Made by a program: the position numbers and the translations under genes
The notes under the pieces: model-generated
What the model saw: only the letters and a program-made list of their open reading frames with translations
Told to the model about the DNA's origin: nothing
The model's database searches: none
Assembly (NCBI GenBank): GCA_963576785.1
Contig: OY756142.1
Coordinates: forward strand, 3,410,001-3,474,000
Direction of reading: 5' to 3'
Length of the DNA stretch: 64,000 nt
From: Chlorophyllum brunneum
Lineage: Eukaryota > Basidiomycota > Agaricomycetes > Agaricales > Agaricaceae
In this document: positions 22,738 to 34,382 of the stretch, in pieces
Layout: each line of letters starts with the position of its first letter
Numbering within the stretch: position 1 is the stretch's first letter

Positions 22738-25236
22738 TCAGTTATAACATGTTCCTACTTCAATTCCTTGCTTAACCTTGGCTTGTTCACTAGTCTCATC
22801 AGTGGGTGGGTCCTCCGTGTCAGTAGATGGGGCCTCGGTATCGGAAGATGAAGCGTCGGTGTCGGAAGGTGAAGCCTCAGTGTTATCATCGGTGGGCACC
22901 CAGACCTCGGGCTTGACAACTTCAATCCCGGGGGCTTCAATCTTGACGATCTGAACGAGGACATCGAGACACTCCCATACATCATGACACAGCTCGCCGA
23001 GATCATTTTTATCTAGCTTTTCCTTGAGGTAAGCTTCGTACAATGCAGCACGGATCTCCTCAATTGACTCGAAGGTCCGAGGTGGGAGGGACGGGTGCAT
23101 ATTATCCTGGATAGTCCGCTCAATTGACCTCTGCTCAAAAAAAAGATAGCGCGCAGGGTGCAAGGAGGGATGGGAGGAGAAAAGACGATTCACTAGATAA
23201 GGTTCTTTTTCGTACCGAATGTGGCAGAGCAAAGCCCATAAGATAATCCAGAAGAGTGATTCCAAGTCATACGGGAATATGTACCTGAGCGGAGTAATGT
23301 CGTCCTGGAAAAGGGGTTCGGGGAGTTCGCAGTCTCGAAGACTCTCGTAATTCTGCCGGAAATGGGCCGGGCGACCCTGCCTCTTGGAAGTGCGTGTTAC
23401 AGGACGGAACCTCTTTCCCAGCTGAATCTCAACGGGAATAAAATGAGGTGTTCCCTGGATAAACATCAGATAGCCATCCCCAGATACAACGAGATGACGT
23501 ACTGTTTTTGGATCACGGCCGATCTCCCTGTCTTCATCATTGGACTCTCGTGCGTACTCCAGGTCTTTCAGCTTGCCTCTGAACGAACCATCACTCTGTC
23601 GCACCAAAATGATATTTTCTGGGCTAACATCCCGGTGTACCCATCCGGCCAGGTGCAAGAGAACCAGGGCTAAATCTATGTCAGCTAAGCTGTTACATAT
23701 CATGTGAAAAACAACGCTCACCGATGAATGCATCGTATATTGCAGTGAACGTATCAGGTAGGTTGGTGGCCCGGTGGAGTGGATACCCCACCTCACCGTA
23801 AATAAGGCGATAGTGTTGTTTGACCTTGTACTCGCGGGGCAGTCTATTCGCAGCTTTCTTTCCCGAGCGCCGCAACGAGAAATTATGTGGTGGGTTAACT
23901 TGAAGTGAACCTGCGATCACATTTCTCATGCTAGCATCGCGAATTGATTTCGGCACGTCAAGAAGATCTGGAGCAGGCTCGGCTGCTGTCGAAACAGGTT
24001 TTGTTTTCTCCAATAACCTATCGTGCTCGATTTCCATCAGGTAGCCCTTGTAGTCGCCGAGTGCTGTGCGAAGGTCTTCCTTTAGGCCATCGGAGGCCCA
24101 CCCGTAGTCTTCCTCCTTCACTCCTTCCAACCGCTCGAAAATTGCTCGCTGTATCTCCCCCTCTGTGCGTGACCCCTCGTCCAGCCATAGATCCTTGACG
24201 GCAACCTCTGCTCCATCTTTGACCTGCCCGAGTTGATCACCTTGCGGACCTTCAACTTCGACTGCCCTCCACAAACGCGGTTTTGGACCCGTGATACAAA
24301 GAACGCGGTCACTATACAACTGCTGAGTTGTCCTGAAGTATCTCGGAGCTTCCTTCGTCCCCAATTCATATACGTAGCACCACTTTTTATTGTACCAGAC
24401 TCGGTGAATTGTCTCATCGTATCCAAGCTCTTCCGGGGTTGCATAGAGGAAGGATAGGAAGATGTGAATGCACATCTCGACGTTCTATGGAATTGTATGA
24501 GAGAGGGAATAAGAAATGGGGGATAAGAGTTACCTTTGTGAAATCAAATGTCTCTGATTTGACCGAGTGGGAGCGAGAGAAGTACCAGAGCGACATTTTG
24601 GTGTCATCGATTGTGATCTATCCAATCATCAGAGATACCCATACAGCTGAACATATCAAGGGCGTACCCCATACATCCAGCCACGGCGAGATCATCATTC
24701 ATAATGTAATTGGCTCCTGACACCAGTTTGATGTGGTTCTACGGTAAAGAATAAGAACATGTATCCTGTGCTGTGCAGCCTCAACTCACGTCGTAAACGT
24801 CCTTGTCCCTGTTCTTCCTCCTGAACTCCATCGCCACTGCTATATCTGCCAACATGCGAATACTTTTACCATTATTCCTTCCGCAAGCGATGATCCCATC
24901 TGTCTTGAAGTTGTAACCGATTTCGCCTGTAATCTTTTGATGTGGACAATCCTCGTAGTGAAATTTGCGCTTGCGGCTGTTGCCAGGGAAGTCGAATTTG
25001 CCAAGCTCCTCAAAAATGTCTTCCAGCTTCTTGAATGCCTGCGGCTCTCGTCCATTGATTTCTGAAGGTGGACGGCGATAAGCATTCCAAACAAAGGTTT
25101 TATCTGCTTTCGATTTGATGAGCTTTTCGTTTTTCAGGTGCTGAAATGCAGCTTCAACCCATTGCGGGTTCGGGGAAAAGGGGAGGTAATCTTCCAAGAA
25201 ATTCTGCAGTGGGCATGTAAGCATTTCATCGTTCAT
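22738..25236 (-). CDS. FunK1 fungal protein kinase, copy A
   Basis: FunK1 enzymes are expanded Ser/Thr-kinase-like proteins of mushrooms whose substrates are unknown. Six exons are needed. Exon 1 is the N-terminal domain (LTCPLQNFLEDYLPFSP). Exons 2-3 include YIMNDD and SLWYFSRSHSVKS. Exon 4 holds the beta3 lysine (VAVKDLW) and helix C (EGEIQRAIFE). The last exons hold the catalytic loop HRDVSPENIILV, the DFG-equivalent KDLEYA and GTPHFIPVEIQ. A 48-base intron (23455-23502) lies in the activation segment. Its length is a multiple of three, so an unspliced form stays open. The C-terminus is an Asp/Ser/Thr-rich tail. The ATG conserved in all copies is 25236; an in-frame ATG at 25287 would add 17 residues. 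All key catalytic residues are present. Confidence 0.85.
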
Positions 25237-25295
25237 TTCTTTGGTAGTGTCTGTACAAAGGAATGGTGTGTTGACGCCTTGCAGCATGAGTTAAT

Positions 25296-25301
25296 CACGT
25301 G
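25296..25301. promoter_or_regulatory. CACGTG box upstream of kinase A
   Basis: A CACGTG palindrome lies about 60 bases before the conserved start codon. The same hexamer is at the matching place in front of kinases B and C, while kinase D has CACGCG there. It may be a bHLH-type site; this is inferred from position only. Confidence 0.4.
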
Positions 25302-25627
25302 TCGTTCATTGAAAACGTATCAATCCTCACTGTCAGGGCTTGTTATTCAGGTTTGATTCATATCATGGGTGGGGAAAGATGGAGAATTGTTGTGGAAGAT
25401 GTCAGTAGTTCAAGGGTAATTAAAAATCAAGCCAAGGAAGGAATCGAAGCAGGAGCAAGGTATCCCTGGTGCACAGATGGATGTGGAGTAGGCTGGGGGT
25501 ACTACGCTAGCACAAACTAAATGACATGGATCGTGACTGCTCGTTCACTCGTAACCACCATCATCATCACAAGTGGGAGGGTCATCTATAGCGGAAGATG
25601 AAGCCTCAGGGTTATTAAAGTGGGCAC
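25302..25627. other. Short spacer between kinases A and B
   Basis: Unlike the other junctions, this one holds no phosphatase fragment. Just past the stop of kinase B lies sequence that would encode the Ser/Asp-rich tail of the other copies, now behind a premature stop. Sequence around 25360-25400 resembles the kinase 3' flank. Confidence 0.5.
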
Positions 25628-27865
25628 CTAGACTATGGAGTCTTGAAGCTTAATCTCTGGGGCTTCAACCTTGATGACGCGAACAAGAACAGTGAGATGC
25701 TTCCACACATTATTACATATCGCCTCGAGATCCGATTTAGCCAGGGTTTCCTTGAAGTAAGCGCAAACAAGTATGGCACGAATAACCTCAATTGACCTAG
25801 CAGTCTGAGGTGGGAGGGTCGGGTGTGTATTCTCGCGGATGACCTGCTCGACTGGATGCCGCTTGAAAAAAATCTCACGAAAACGACCGGCAAAGGTCCT
25901 CTGACTGAAAAGTTGAGCCGCCAGACGAGGTTCCGATTTGTATTTGATGGAGCAGAGCAAAACCCATAGGATGGTCCAAAAGAGTGATTCCAAGTCGTGC
26001 GGGGGCAGGTACTTCAGCGGTGCTTCCTCGGAAGTCTGTTTAGGCTCCGGGTCATCGGTGAGTGGGGCAATATAGAGTCTCTGTCTTAGCTGAATCTCGA
26101 TGGGTATAAAGCTGGGTGTTCCCTGAAAAGTGAATCAGATAGTTATTACCAGGTACGGTGAAATGATATACCATTTTTGGGCCATGGCTGATCTCCCTGT
26201 CTTCATCATTGAACTCTCGTGCATGCTCCAGGCCGCTCAGTTTGCCTCTGAATGAACCACCACTCTGTTGCACCAAAATGATATTGGCTGTGCCGACGTC
26301 CCGGTGGACCCATCCAGCCAGGTGCAAGAGAACTAATGCTAAACCTACATCAGCTGTTTTGTACTACATTATATGAAATGCAAAACTCACCAATGAATGC
26401 ATCATATATTGCAGTGAACGCATCAGGCAGACTAGTTGCACGGTGGAGTGGATGCCCTACGTCACTGTAGACAAGGCGGTAGTGTTGTTTGACCTTGTAC
26501 TCTGTGCATTTCTTGTCCGATGCCAAAACCCGTAAATTATACGGGGGCGGTTGAATTTGAATTGAACCTGCAATCACATTTGTCAAGTCAGCAACGCCGA
26601 CTGGAGGGGGCTCGGCTGCTGTCGAAACAGGTTTTGTTTTCTCCAGTAACCTATCATGCCTGATTTCCATCAAGTGACTCTTGTAATCGCCAAGTGCTGT
26701 GCGAAGGTCTTCCTTTAGGCCATCAGAGGCCCACTTGTAGTCATCCTCCTTCACCCCTTCCAACCGCTCGAAAATTGCTTTCTGTATATCCCTCCCTGTG
26801 CGTGACCCCTCATCCTGCCATAGATCCTCGACGGCAACCTCTGCTCCATCTTTGACCTGTCCGAGTTGGTCACCTCTTGGTCCTACGACTTCAACAGCCC
26901 TCCACATACGCAGCTTTTGACTTGTGATATAGCGAACACGGTGATCATACAACTGCTGAGTTGTCCTGAAGTATCTTGGGGCTTCCCTCGTCCCCAGTTC
27001 ATATACGTAGCACCACTTTGTATTGTACCAGACTCGATGAATTGTCTCATCGTACCCGAGCTCTTGCGGTGTCGCATAGAGGAATGATAGGAAGGCATGA
27101 ATGCATGTTCCAATGTCCTATGGGTCTGTGTAAGAGGAGAGTAAGGAAAGTAAGGTAAGAGCCACCTTTGTGAAATCAAACGTTGCCGACTTGACCGAGT
27201 GGGAGCGAGAGAAATACCAGAGCGACATTTCGGTGTCCTCAATTGTGATCTATCAGATCATCAGAGATCCATACAGAGGAACATACCAATGACATACCCC
27301 ATACATCCAGCCACGGCGAGGATCATCGTTCATAATGTGAACAGCCGCCGACACCATTTCATTGTGGTTCTGCATCGTAGTGTAAGAATATGTATCAGAG
27401 TCCTAAGCGACTTAAATTCACTTCATAAATGTCCTCGTCATCGCCGTTCTTCTTGAACACCATCGCCATGGCTGTTTCTACCGATATGGGAACTTTTTTA
27501 CCAGTATTTCTTCCGCAAACGATGATCCCATCGGCCCTGAAGTTGAAACCTGCGGTTTCCCCTTGCATCTCTTGATTTGACCAGTTTTTATAGTGAAGTT
27601 TGCGATTGCGGCTGTTTCCAGGGAAGTCAACTTCACCAAGCTTCTCAAAGATGTCTTCCAACTTCTCGAATACTTGTGGCTCTTCTCCATCGATTTCTGA
27701 AGGTGGACTGGGAAAGGCGTCCCAAGCAAGGCATTTGCCTGCGACGAGTGTTCCCTGAGTTTTCAGGTCCTGGAGTGCCGTATCAACCCATTGAGGACTC
27801 GGCGAGAAAGGGAGGTAGTCAGTCAAGAAGCTTTGCAGTGGGCATGTAAGTGTTTCTTGCTTCAT
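25628..27865 (-). CDS. FunK1 kinase, copy B, probable pseudokinase
   Basis: Same exon layout as copies A, C and D, and the spliced frame is open from ATG 27865 (an in-frame TAG lies upstream). Exon 1 (MKQETLTCPL...) is nearly identical to copy C. Two catalytic residues are lost by single base changes. The beta3 lysine motif VAVK reads VAVE (near 26835), and the DFG-equivalent DLEYA reads GLEHA (near 26230). The catalytic loop is altered but keeps its Asp and Asn (HRDVGTANIILV). The activation-segment intron is 26123-26171. The C-terminal acidic tail is cut off by a stop after KLQDSIV. It could be a regulatory pseudokinase or an early pseudogene; the otherwise open frame slightly favours the former. 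Confidence 0.75.
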
Positions 27866-27933
27866 TTCTTTGGTGATGTCTGCACGAAGTGGGGTTGTCG
27901 AAGCAACCTAAGAACGTTGCAACATGAGTTGAT

Positions 27934-27939
27934 CACGTG
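27934..27939. promoter_or_regulatory. CACGTG box upstream of kinase B
   Basis: Identical context (tgatcacgtgga) to the box in front of kinase C, about 70 bases before the start codon. Confidence 0.4.
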
Positions 27940-28089
27940 GACTTTCAGAAGAGTGCTCAGACTGCACTGGTAGATGCCATTCACCCGACAAACTAAACCG
28001 CGGCTCAATCATCGCCCACAGTGGGGATCTCTCAAGTCATCAGAGAGACCCATACAGGGGAACACAAAGTGTGGGTACCAACTTGGGTA

Positions 28090-30836
28090 TGCTAAAGCGT
28101 GAAAAGTTATAAATACCTCGAAGGTCGTCTGTGTACCCCAATTACTTCCCGGTTAAGGTCCCTTTGAAAATACACATAAAGAGTCCAACAAGATTTTCGG
28201 TATGTACACCCATACGGACCATTCGATGACATCGAAGTCCCCACAACAGCCGTCAAACGACCAGACCACCTCTTATACGCTCCAGTCACTTTGTCCACCA
28301 TCGTTTTTCGACTTTCAAGATCGAGAACTTCCTGGAAACAGAATGTAATTATATCAGGTGAATCGACAGTGGATAACGCTTCATTTAAGAATTCAGAATT
28401 GATGGGATCTGTGGTGAGTGAATCCGGTCTGGCAGAATTGCGGTTCTAGGAAACGAGGAGGATTGAGGTGTCACAGAATGGACTATATTCGTGTTCATTC
28501 TTCCGTAACTCGTTATCTGGAAAAGAAAAATCATTTAATCATGGTACAAAATATAAAAGATAATCAACAAAATTTACCGATCCCTACAACACCCAACAAT
28601 CCATCCCACAACCCCAAACATTCATCCCCTCCAACTCTAACTACGCATTCCAAAAATTCATCACCAAACAAGGTTTTGCGAAACGTCATCCCCATTCCTT
28701 GCCCCAGCCCATAATCTATCATATACCCCTTCAATGCACAACGCATCCGGATATTCGGACAAATTCATGCATTGAGGATATCTATCATCGATTCGAAGAG
28801 ACCAAATGGATATGTATCCCCTCTTCGTGTCCTATGTCAACGTAATCCAGTTGAGTCGGAAGTATAGTGGCCGATGCAACTGAACCGACGTGTTCAGCTG
28901 GCAGTAATGATCGTTCGGTGGCAACTCCGGAATTGAATAAACGCATATGATAGGACACCATTGGTGTCGATGTGAATGTTGTTCCGTCCTCGTAGCAGTC
29001 CGTAACTTCACATCCAGTAATTTTCAGATTCTTGTTTTTCCGTTGTTCAAATCATGCGAGGTTGGGTATAAACCAATGACATATCTTCTCCACCTTCTGT
29101 AGCCGAAAAAATCAAAGTCTTGCCTCCTTCATCCATGGTAACCCTCAATCGTCCATATTGGAACATGTGCGTCACAGGACGCAGATGCGCAAACGCTTCG
29201 CCGCGACAACATATGCTGTTCGGACATCAACTCCAAACAGGCGCCCTTCTTCCGTCCCAACTCATAACGGCACCCCATGGTCAGCTTTAACGGCCATAGG
29301 TCGAAACTCCATAGCAGTCACTATTGATTCCTTCGCTCCAATTTACCTTGTATCATGTGTCAAAATCGGAACATCAGCCAGATATCCATGCCCCACAACC
29401 ACACTTGATCCCGAAGTCACAAATATCCTCGAATGCAGATGAACATGAATTTTCAGTTCAATCCGACCTTCATGAAACTAAGTAGCGGAGGTCGACGTGA
29501 TGAAGTAGTAGTATCTGGCATGTTATCCACTGCTTTGTTTTACAATCTCGTCACCACCAGAATCATCTTCAGATTTGACTGGAGATGGTGGCTAACAAGG
29601 TGGCGGAGGTTTATCCCCGAGAGCAATCGTACGTATAGGTGGTGGTGGAAGTTTCGTCGTCCCCAGGAGCCTACCACGATCAGATAAACTCGCTGGGAGA
29701 ACGCGATCAGGGAGCCGAGGGGAGACTGTCATAGCAGCAACAGCGGCTGTTACTGTAGACACTGACTCTTCCATGTAAGTTGTAGCTATCATGTCACAAC
29801 GCATGGGTAGAGGGGGAGACTGATGAGGAGAAAGTTTAGGCGATGATGTACCTGAGCTATTATTTCCGTTTGTAGGATTTGGAGATATAGTGCTGTGATA
29901 ACGCGATGGAGGGTGTATACTGGTACGAAATGATTTCATCGAGGGCGGGAGTTGCTGCGTGAGATCGGTTTCGGGCGAATGGGTTCAAGGAGACTAATGG
30001 TTTCGGGTGGTGATTTGCTTGCCGGTACAGTAGAAGGGATAAGTGAAGGAAGATTGGGAAGATTACCCCTGGTGTCGCGATTGGGAGAAACTGAATCGGG
30101 ACTTTCGACAAGAGAACCAGAACCATTTGAGAAGATCGGCCGGGGAGACTCGATATATTTTGGAGGACGAGAAGGAACTGCAGGCTTAATAGACGCTTTA
30201 CTTGGTCGACTTGGAGGTAGGGATGAAGTCCTGGTATACGATTAGTTAACCACACGAGCAAGTTGGTAAATCTTACATACATTCGAGATTTGACGGGTGC
30301 CACGTTACTCTCCGGCTCTACTGAAGAACGTGGTCTTTTCCATCTAGAAATTTGAGGTGGTGGCGGTGATGGACGATGATGTGGAGAGGATGCTATGGGA
30401 CGAGAGCTTGAAAGGGATGACGGCTCGGTACTGCTTGGTCAAACGAAAAGGAGATTCGGATCGCCGTTTTTGTTGGTCTAGGTGGTAATATTTGTTTGGG
30501 AGACTCGGAATTGGAAGAAGCTGAAAAGTGAACGGACAATGGTGTCCTTGAAGGAGAATCGCTGTGCAAAGCATCAGCAAAGCCCAATCTCAGACTGAAC
30601 AACGTAGCTCACAAGTTGCGCTTGAGTGCAGCCATTCCGGGAAGCACCTCGTCTGTGGAATCCTCGTTGAAAATCACGAGTTGACGAGTTTTTGCAGCCG
30701 AGGGTGCCCGTTCAGAAGGAACGGTAGCAGTAGACCGCCTCGCATGGTTACAAGTGTCAGCAACGAGCTGCTCAAATTTTGAACGCAGGCTCTTGTCGGG
30801 CCATAGAAATTCACTGCCGACGTCCTGGGAGTTCAT
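28090..30836 (-). pseudogene. Decayed 5-phosphatase gene copy, N-terminus to start of catalytic domain (copy 2)
   Basis: The minus strand runs from an initiator-like MNSQDVGSEFL (30836) through a Ser/Pro-rich region with a still-recognisable intron (about 30235-30285, starting gtatgt), then WD40 sequence, then the first part of the IPPc domain (VTGAYKRW, about 28270). Bases 28886 down to about 28770 are nearly identical to bases 1-115 of the window, and homology continues to about base 900. The frame is broken by several stops and indels. The catalytic motifs GDLNYR, PAWCDR and SDHRPV are absent because the copy ends before them. It can show what the missing 5' part of the gene at base 1 looks like. 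Confidence 0.85.
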
Positions 30837-31361
30837 GGTCTACCTGACCTCCCCCAAATGAACTGCTGGATACAGCAAATAATCGTCAGCTAGTCCTGCT
30901 CAAATCAGACACGAAATACTGGCCTTTTGACACTCGTAAGTATATAAGTTATCACGTAGCCCTTATGCGGAGCTTGTTTGGCACTGTCCATACCTTCAAA
31001 CAATTGTATCTCCTCAAGACACCCGCATCTGTGAATCCAGCTCCAAACGCACAACCTACTCAGAGCCTGTTATTCATGTTGTGTTTGTATCATGGGGAAG
31101 GAGACAGAATCGTTGAGAGAAACGCACAACTAGCATATCAAGAATACGTTGATACTGATTCCTGGATCATCGGTGCAGCATTCGGTGTGATAAAAAAACG
31201 ACTGATATTTTCATTGCATTTGTGTTTCCATAGTACTTTAGTGAGCTAAGCAATCAATATACATCCTCTTGCATGAAATAAGATCACCCCAGCCTACTCC
31301 CCGTCCGTCTGTGCGTGCTCCTACTTCAATTCTTGCTTGGCCTTGGATTGTTCCCGCTTGT
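30837..31361. other. 3' flank of kinase C
   Basis: About 525 bases between kinase C's stop and phosphatase copy 2. It is similar to the stretch at 35891-36445 over most of its length (for example tatcaagaatacgttgatac and the gcaatcaatatacatcc block). No gene. Confidence 0.55.
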
Positions 31362-33812
31362 TCACTCGTCATTGTCTTCATCCGCGCCGTCATCAACGTA
31401 ATCACTATCATTGCCGTCGGTGGGAGGGTCCTCGGGAGCGGAAGATGAAGCCTCAGTATCAGAAGACAAATCCTCGGTGTCATCATCAGTGGGCACCCGG
31501 GCCGTGTGGTCGACAAGTTCAATTGCCGGGTTTTCGTTGACGGCGTCAACGAGAAAACAGAGACACGCACATGCATTATTACATATGATCTGGAGATCCG
31601 ACTTAGTCAAGTTTTCCTTAAGGAAGGCCTGGAGAAGTCTGCTACGGAAATCGTCAATTAACCTGGAGGTCTGAGGTGGGAGGCCCGGGTGCATACTCTT
31701 CCGGATACTCTCCTCGACTGAAAACTGTGTGAAAAAGGACATGCGCGAGCGATCGGCAGGGGGCAGGGAAGTGAAAAGTCGACCCGCCAATTTGCGCGCT
31801 CGTTTGTATTTGATGCGGCAGAGAAAAACCCATAGGATAATCCAGAAGAGTGATTCTAGGTCGTGCGGGAATATGAACTTCAGCGGTGCTACCGATGCTA
31901 CAGTGTTCACCCGGGAAGTCCGTGAAAGCTTTGAAACATTGCCGCGGGCCTGTTTGAAATTAGATGGGTACTCCAGCATGCTGGTGGGTGGCGCGATATA
32001 GAGCCTCTTTCCTTGCTGAATTTCGACAGGCATAAAATTAGGTGTTCCCTGAATAACTTATCAGACAGCTGTCACCAAGTATAACGAAATGATGTACCGT
32101 TTTGGGATCGCGGCTGACCTTCCTGTCTTCATTGTTGAAGTCTTGTGCGTACTCCAGGTCACTTAGCTTGCCTCTGAATGAACCATCACTTTGTTTCACC
32201 AAAATGATATTGCCCGTGCTGACATCCCGGTGGACCCATCCCGCCAGGTACAAGAGCACTAGTCCTAAACCTACGTCAGCTACATTTTGCTGGATCATGT
32301 GAAAAGCAAAGCTCACCGATGAACACATCATATATCGCAGTGACCGCCTCGGGTAAACTGGTCGTGCGGTGGAGGGTATGGCCTACATCACGGTAGACAA
32401 GGCGGTAGTGTTGTTTGACCTTGTACTCACGAGGGAGGCTAATCACAGATTTCAATACTGAGGACGGGGGATTATACGGCGGCGGTTGAGTTGAATCTGT
32501 CGAGTCAGCAGTGCTGGCGGATTCTGGAATTTCGAGAAGATCTGGATCGGGCTTCGCCGCTTTTGAAACAGGTTTTGTTTTCTCCAGTAGCCTATCATGC
32601 TTTATTTCCATCAAATAACTCTTGTAATCGCCAAGTGCTTTGCCAAGGTCGTCCTTTAGGTCTTCAAAGGCCCACTCGTAGTCTTCCTCCTTCACTCCAT
32701 CCAACCGCTCGAAAATTGCTTGCTGTATCTCCCCCTCTGTGCGTGATCCCTCGTCTAGCCATAGATCCTTGACGGCAACCTCTGCTCCATCTTTGACCTG
32801 CCCGAGTTGGTCACCTCCTGGACCTTCGACTTCGACGGCCCTCCAGACACACGGCTTTCGACCTGTGATGCAAAGAACACGGCGATTGTACAACTGCCCG
32901 GTTGTCCTGAAGTAACTCGGAGCTTCCTTTGTCCCCAGTTCATACACGTAGCACCAATTTTCCTTGTACCGGACCCGGTGAATTGTTGTGTCATACCCGA
33001 GCTCTTGCGGTGTTGCAAAGAGGAACGTTAGGAAGATACGGATGCATGTTTCGATGTCCTATGGAATGGTGAGAGCAGGGAATAACGAAGGCAAGACAAG
33101 AGGTACCTTTGTGAAATCAAACGTTGCCGACTTGACCGAGTGGGAGCGAGAGAAGTACCAGAGCGACATTTTGGTGTCCTCGATTGTGATCTATCGGATC
33201 ATCAGAGATCCATACAGCGGAACATACCAATGACATACGCCATACATCCAGCCACGGCAAGGATCGTCATTCATAATGTAGTTAGCTGCTGACACCATTT
33301 TACTGCGATTCTATACTGTAGTGTAAGAACATGTATCAGTGTCCTAGGCAACCTAAACTCACTTCGTAAATGTCCTGGTCGTCGCCGTTTTTCTTGAACA
33401 CCATCGCCATGGCTGTTTCTACCGATATGGGAACTTTTTTACCAATATTCCTCCCGCAGACGATGATGCCATCAGCCTTGAAGTTGAAACCTGCGGTTTC
33501 CCCTTGCATCTCTTGATTTGACCAGTTCTTGTAGTGAAATTTGCGCTTGCGTTTGTTTCCAGGGAAGTCAACTTCACCAAGCTTCTCAAAGATATCTTCT
33601 AACTTCTTGAATACTTGCGGCTCTTCTCCATCGATTCCTGAAGGTGGACTGGGAAAGGCGTCCCAAACAAGAGATTCTCCTGCGACCGTGACGAGTGTTC
33701 CCTGAGTTTTCAAGTCCCGGAGTGCCATATCAACCCATTGAGGACTCGGCGAGAAGGGGAGGTAGTCAATCAAGAAGTTTTGCAGTGGGCATGTAAGTAT
33801 TTCTTGCTTCAT
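31362..33812 (-). CDS. FunK1 fungal protein kinase, copy C
   Basis: A complete kinase with the same six-exon plan. Key residues are present: VAVKDLW (beta3 Lys), EGEIQQAIFE (helix C), HRDVSTGNIILV (catalytic loop), SDLEYA (metal-binding Asp) and GTPNFMPVEIQ (activation segment) after the 49-base intron 32049-32097. Without that intron the frame would shift, so the break seen in the raw sequence is only apparent. The C-terminus is a Ser/Asp/Glu-rich tail ending DNDE. ATG 33812 is the start conserved among copies; no upstream in-frame ATG exists. Exon 1 matches copy B best, but exon 4 and the kinase core match copy D best. Confidence 0.87.
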
Positions 33813-33872
33813 TTTCTTGGCAATGTCTGTACGAAGCGAGGTTGTTTTGACAACCTTGCAGCATGAGTTGAT

Positions 33873-33878
33873 CACGTG
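33873..33878. promoter_or_regulatory. CACGTG box upstream of kinase C
   Basis: A tgatcacgtgga block about 60 bases before the start codon, identical to that of kinase B. Confidence 0.4.
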
Positions 33879-34382
33879 GACTTTTAGAGGCTAGCGCTTG
33901 CGTGATAGTCAAGGGTGGATGAGGGTTTCTCTCAGTTACCCTCGGTGGACCGCACTGGTGGAAGCTATTCACCTGACAAACTAGACTGTGGCCCAACCGT
34001 TAGCTCAACATCAGCCACCCCAAGTTGTCGGAATCCCACATTCTCGAAGCCTCCAATATACATATGCCTCGTAAGCCATAGATCTCCATCACCCTCGTTG
34101 GGGATTTCTCTAAACTTATAACGAAGTTAGCTTTAGGTTAATTTATAGTGGCGCTATAGCCTTCCGGTAGTAGCGATTACTACCGAACGTTACCATCCGT
34201 TAGCGTATGCTAGGTCATAAGAGAGACCCATACGGTGGAACACAGAGCGTGGATACCGACTTTGGTTACACTAAAACGTGAAAAGTTATAAATACCTCAA
34301 AAATTGCCTACGTATCCGATCTAGTTGCTTCCCAATGTCGCATTAGGGGCCCTTCGAACATATATCTCTTTCTTTGGCAGTC
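33879..34382. other. Upstream region of kinase C
   Basis: About 500 bases without a gene. It contains the gtgaaaagttataaatacctc block (about 34278-34298) shared with copies near 28100 and 20890, which seems to mark the junction between phosphatase fragments and kinase promoters. Confidence 0.5.

Noticed and set aside
31990..32100. Apparent frameshift between the catalytic and activation-segment parts of kinases B, C and D
   Set aside because: A 49-base intron with good donor, CTGAT branch point and CAG acceptor explains the frame change in all three.
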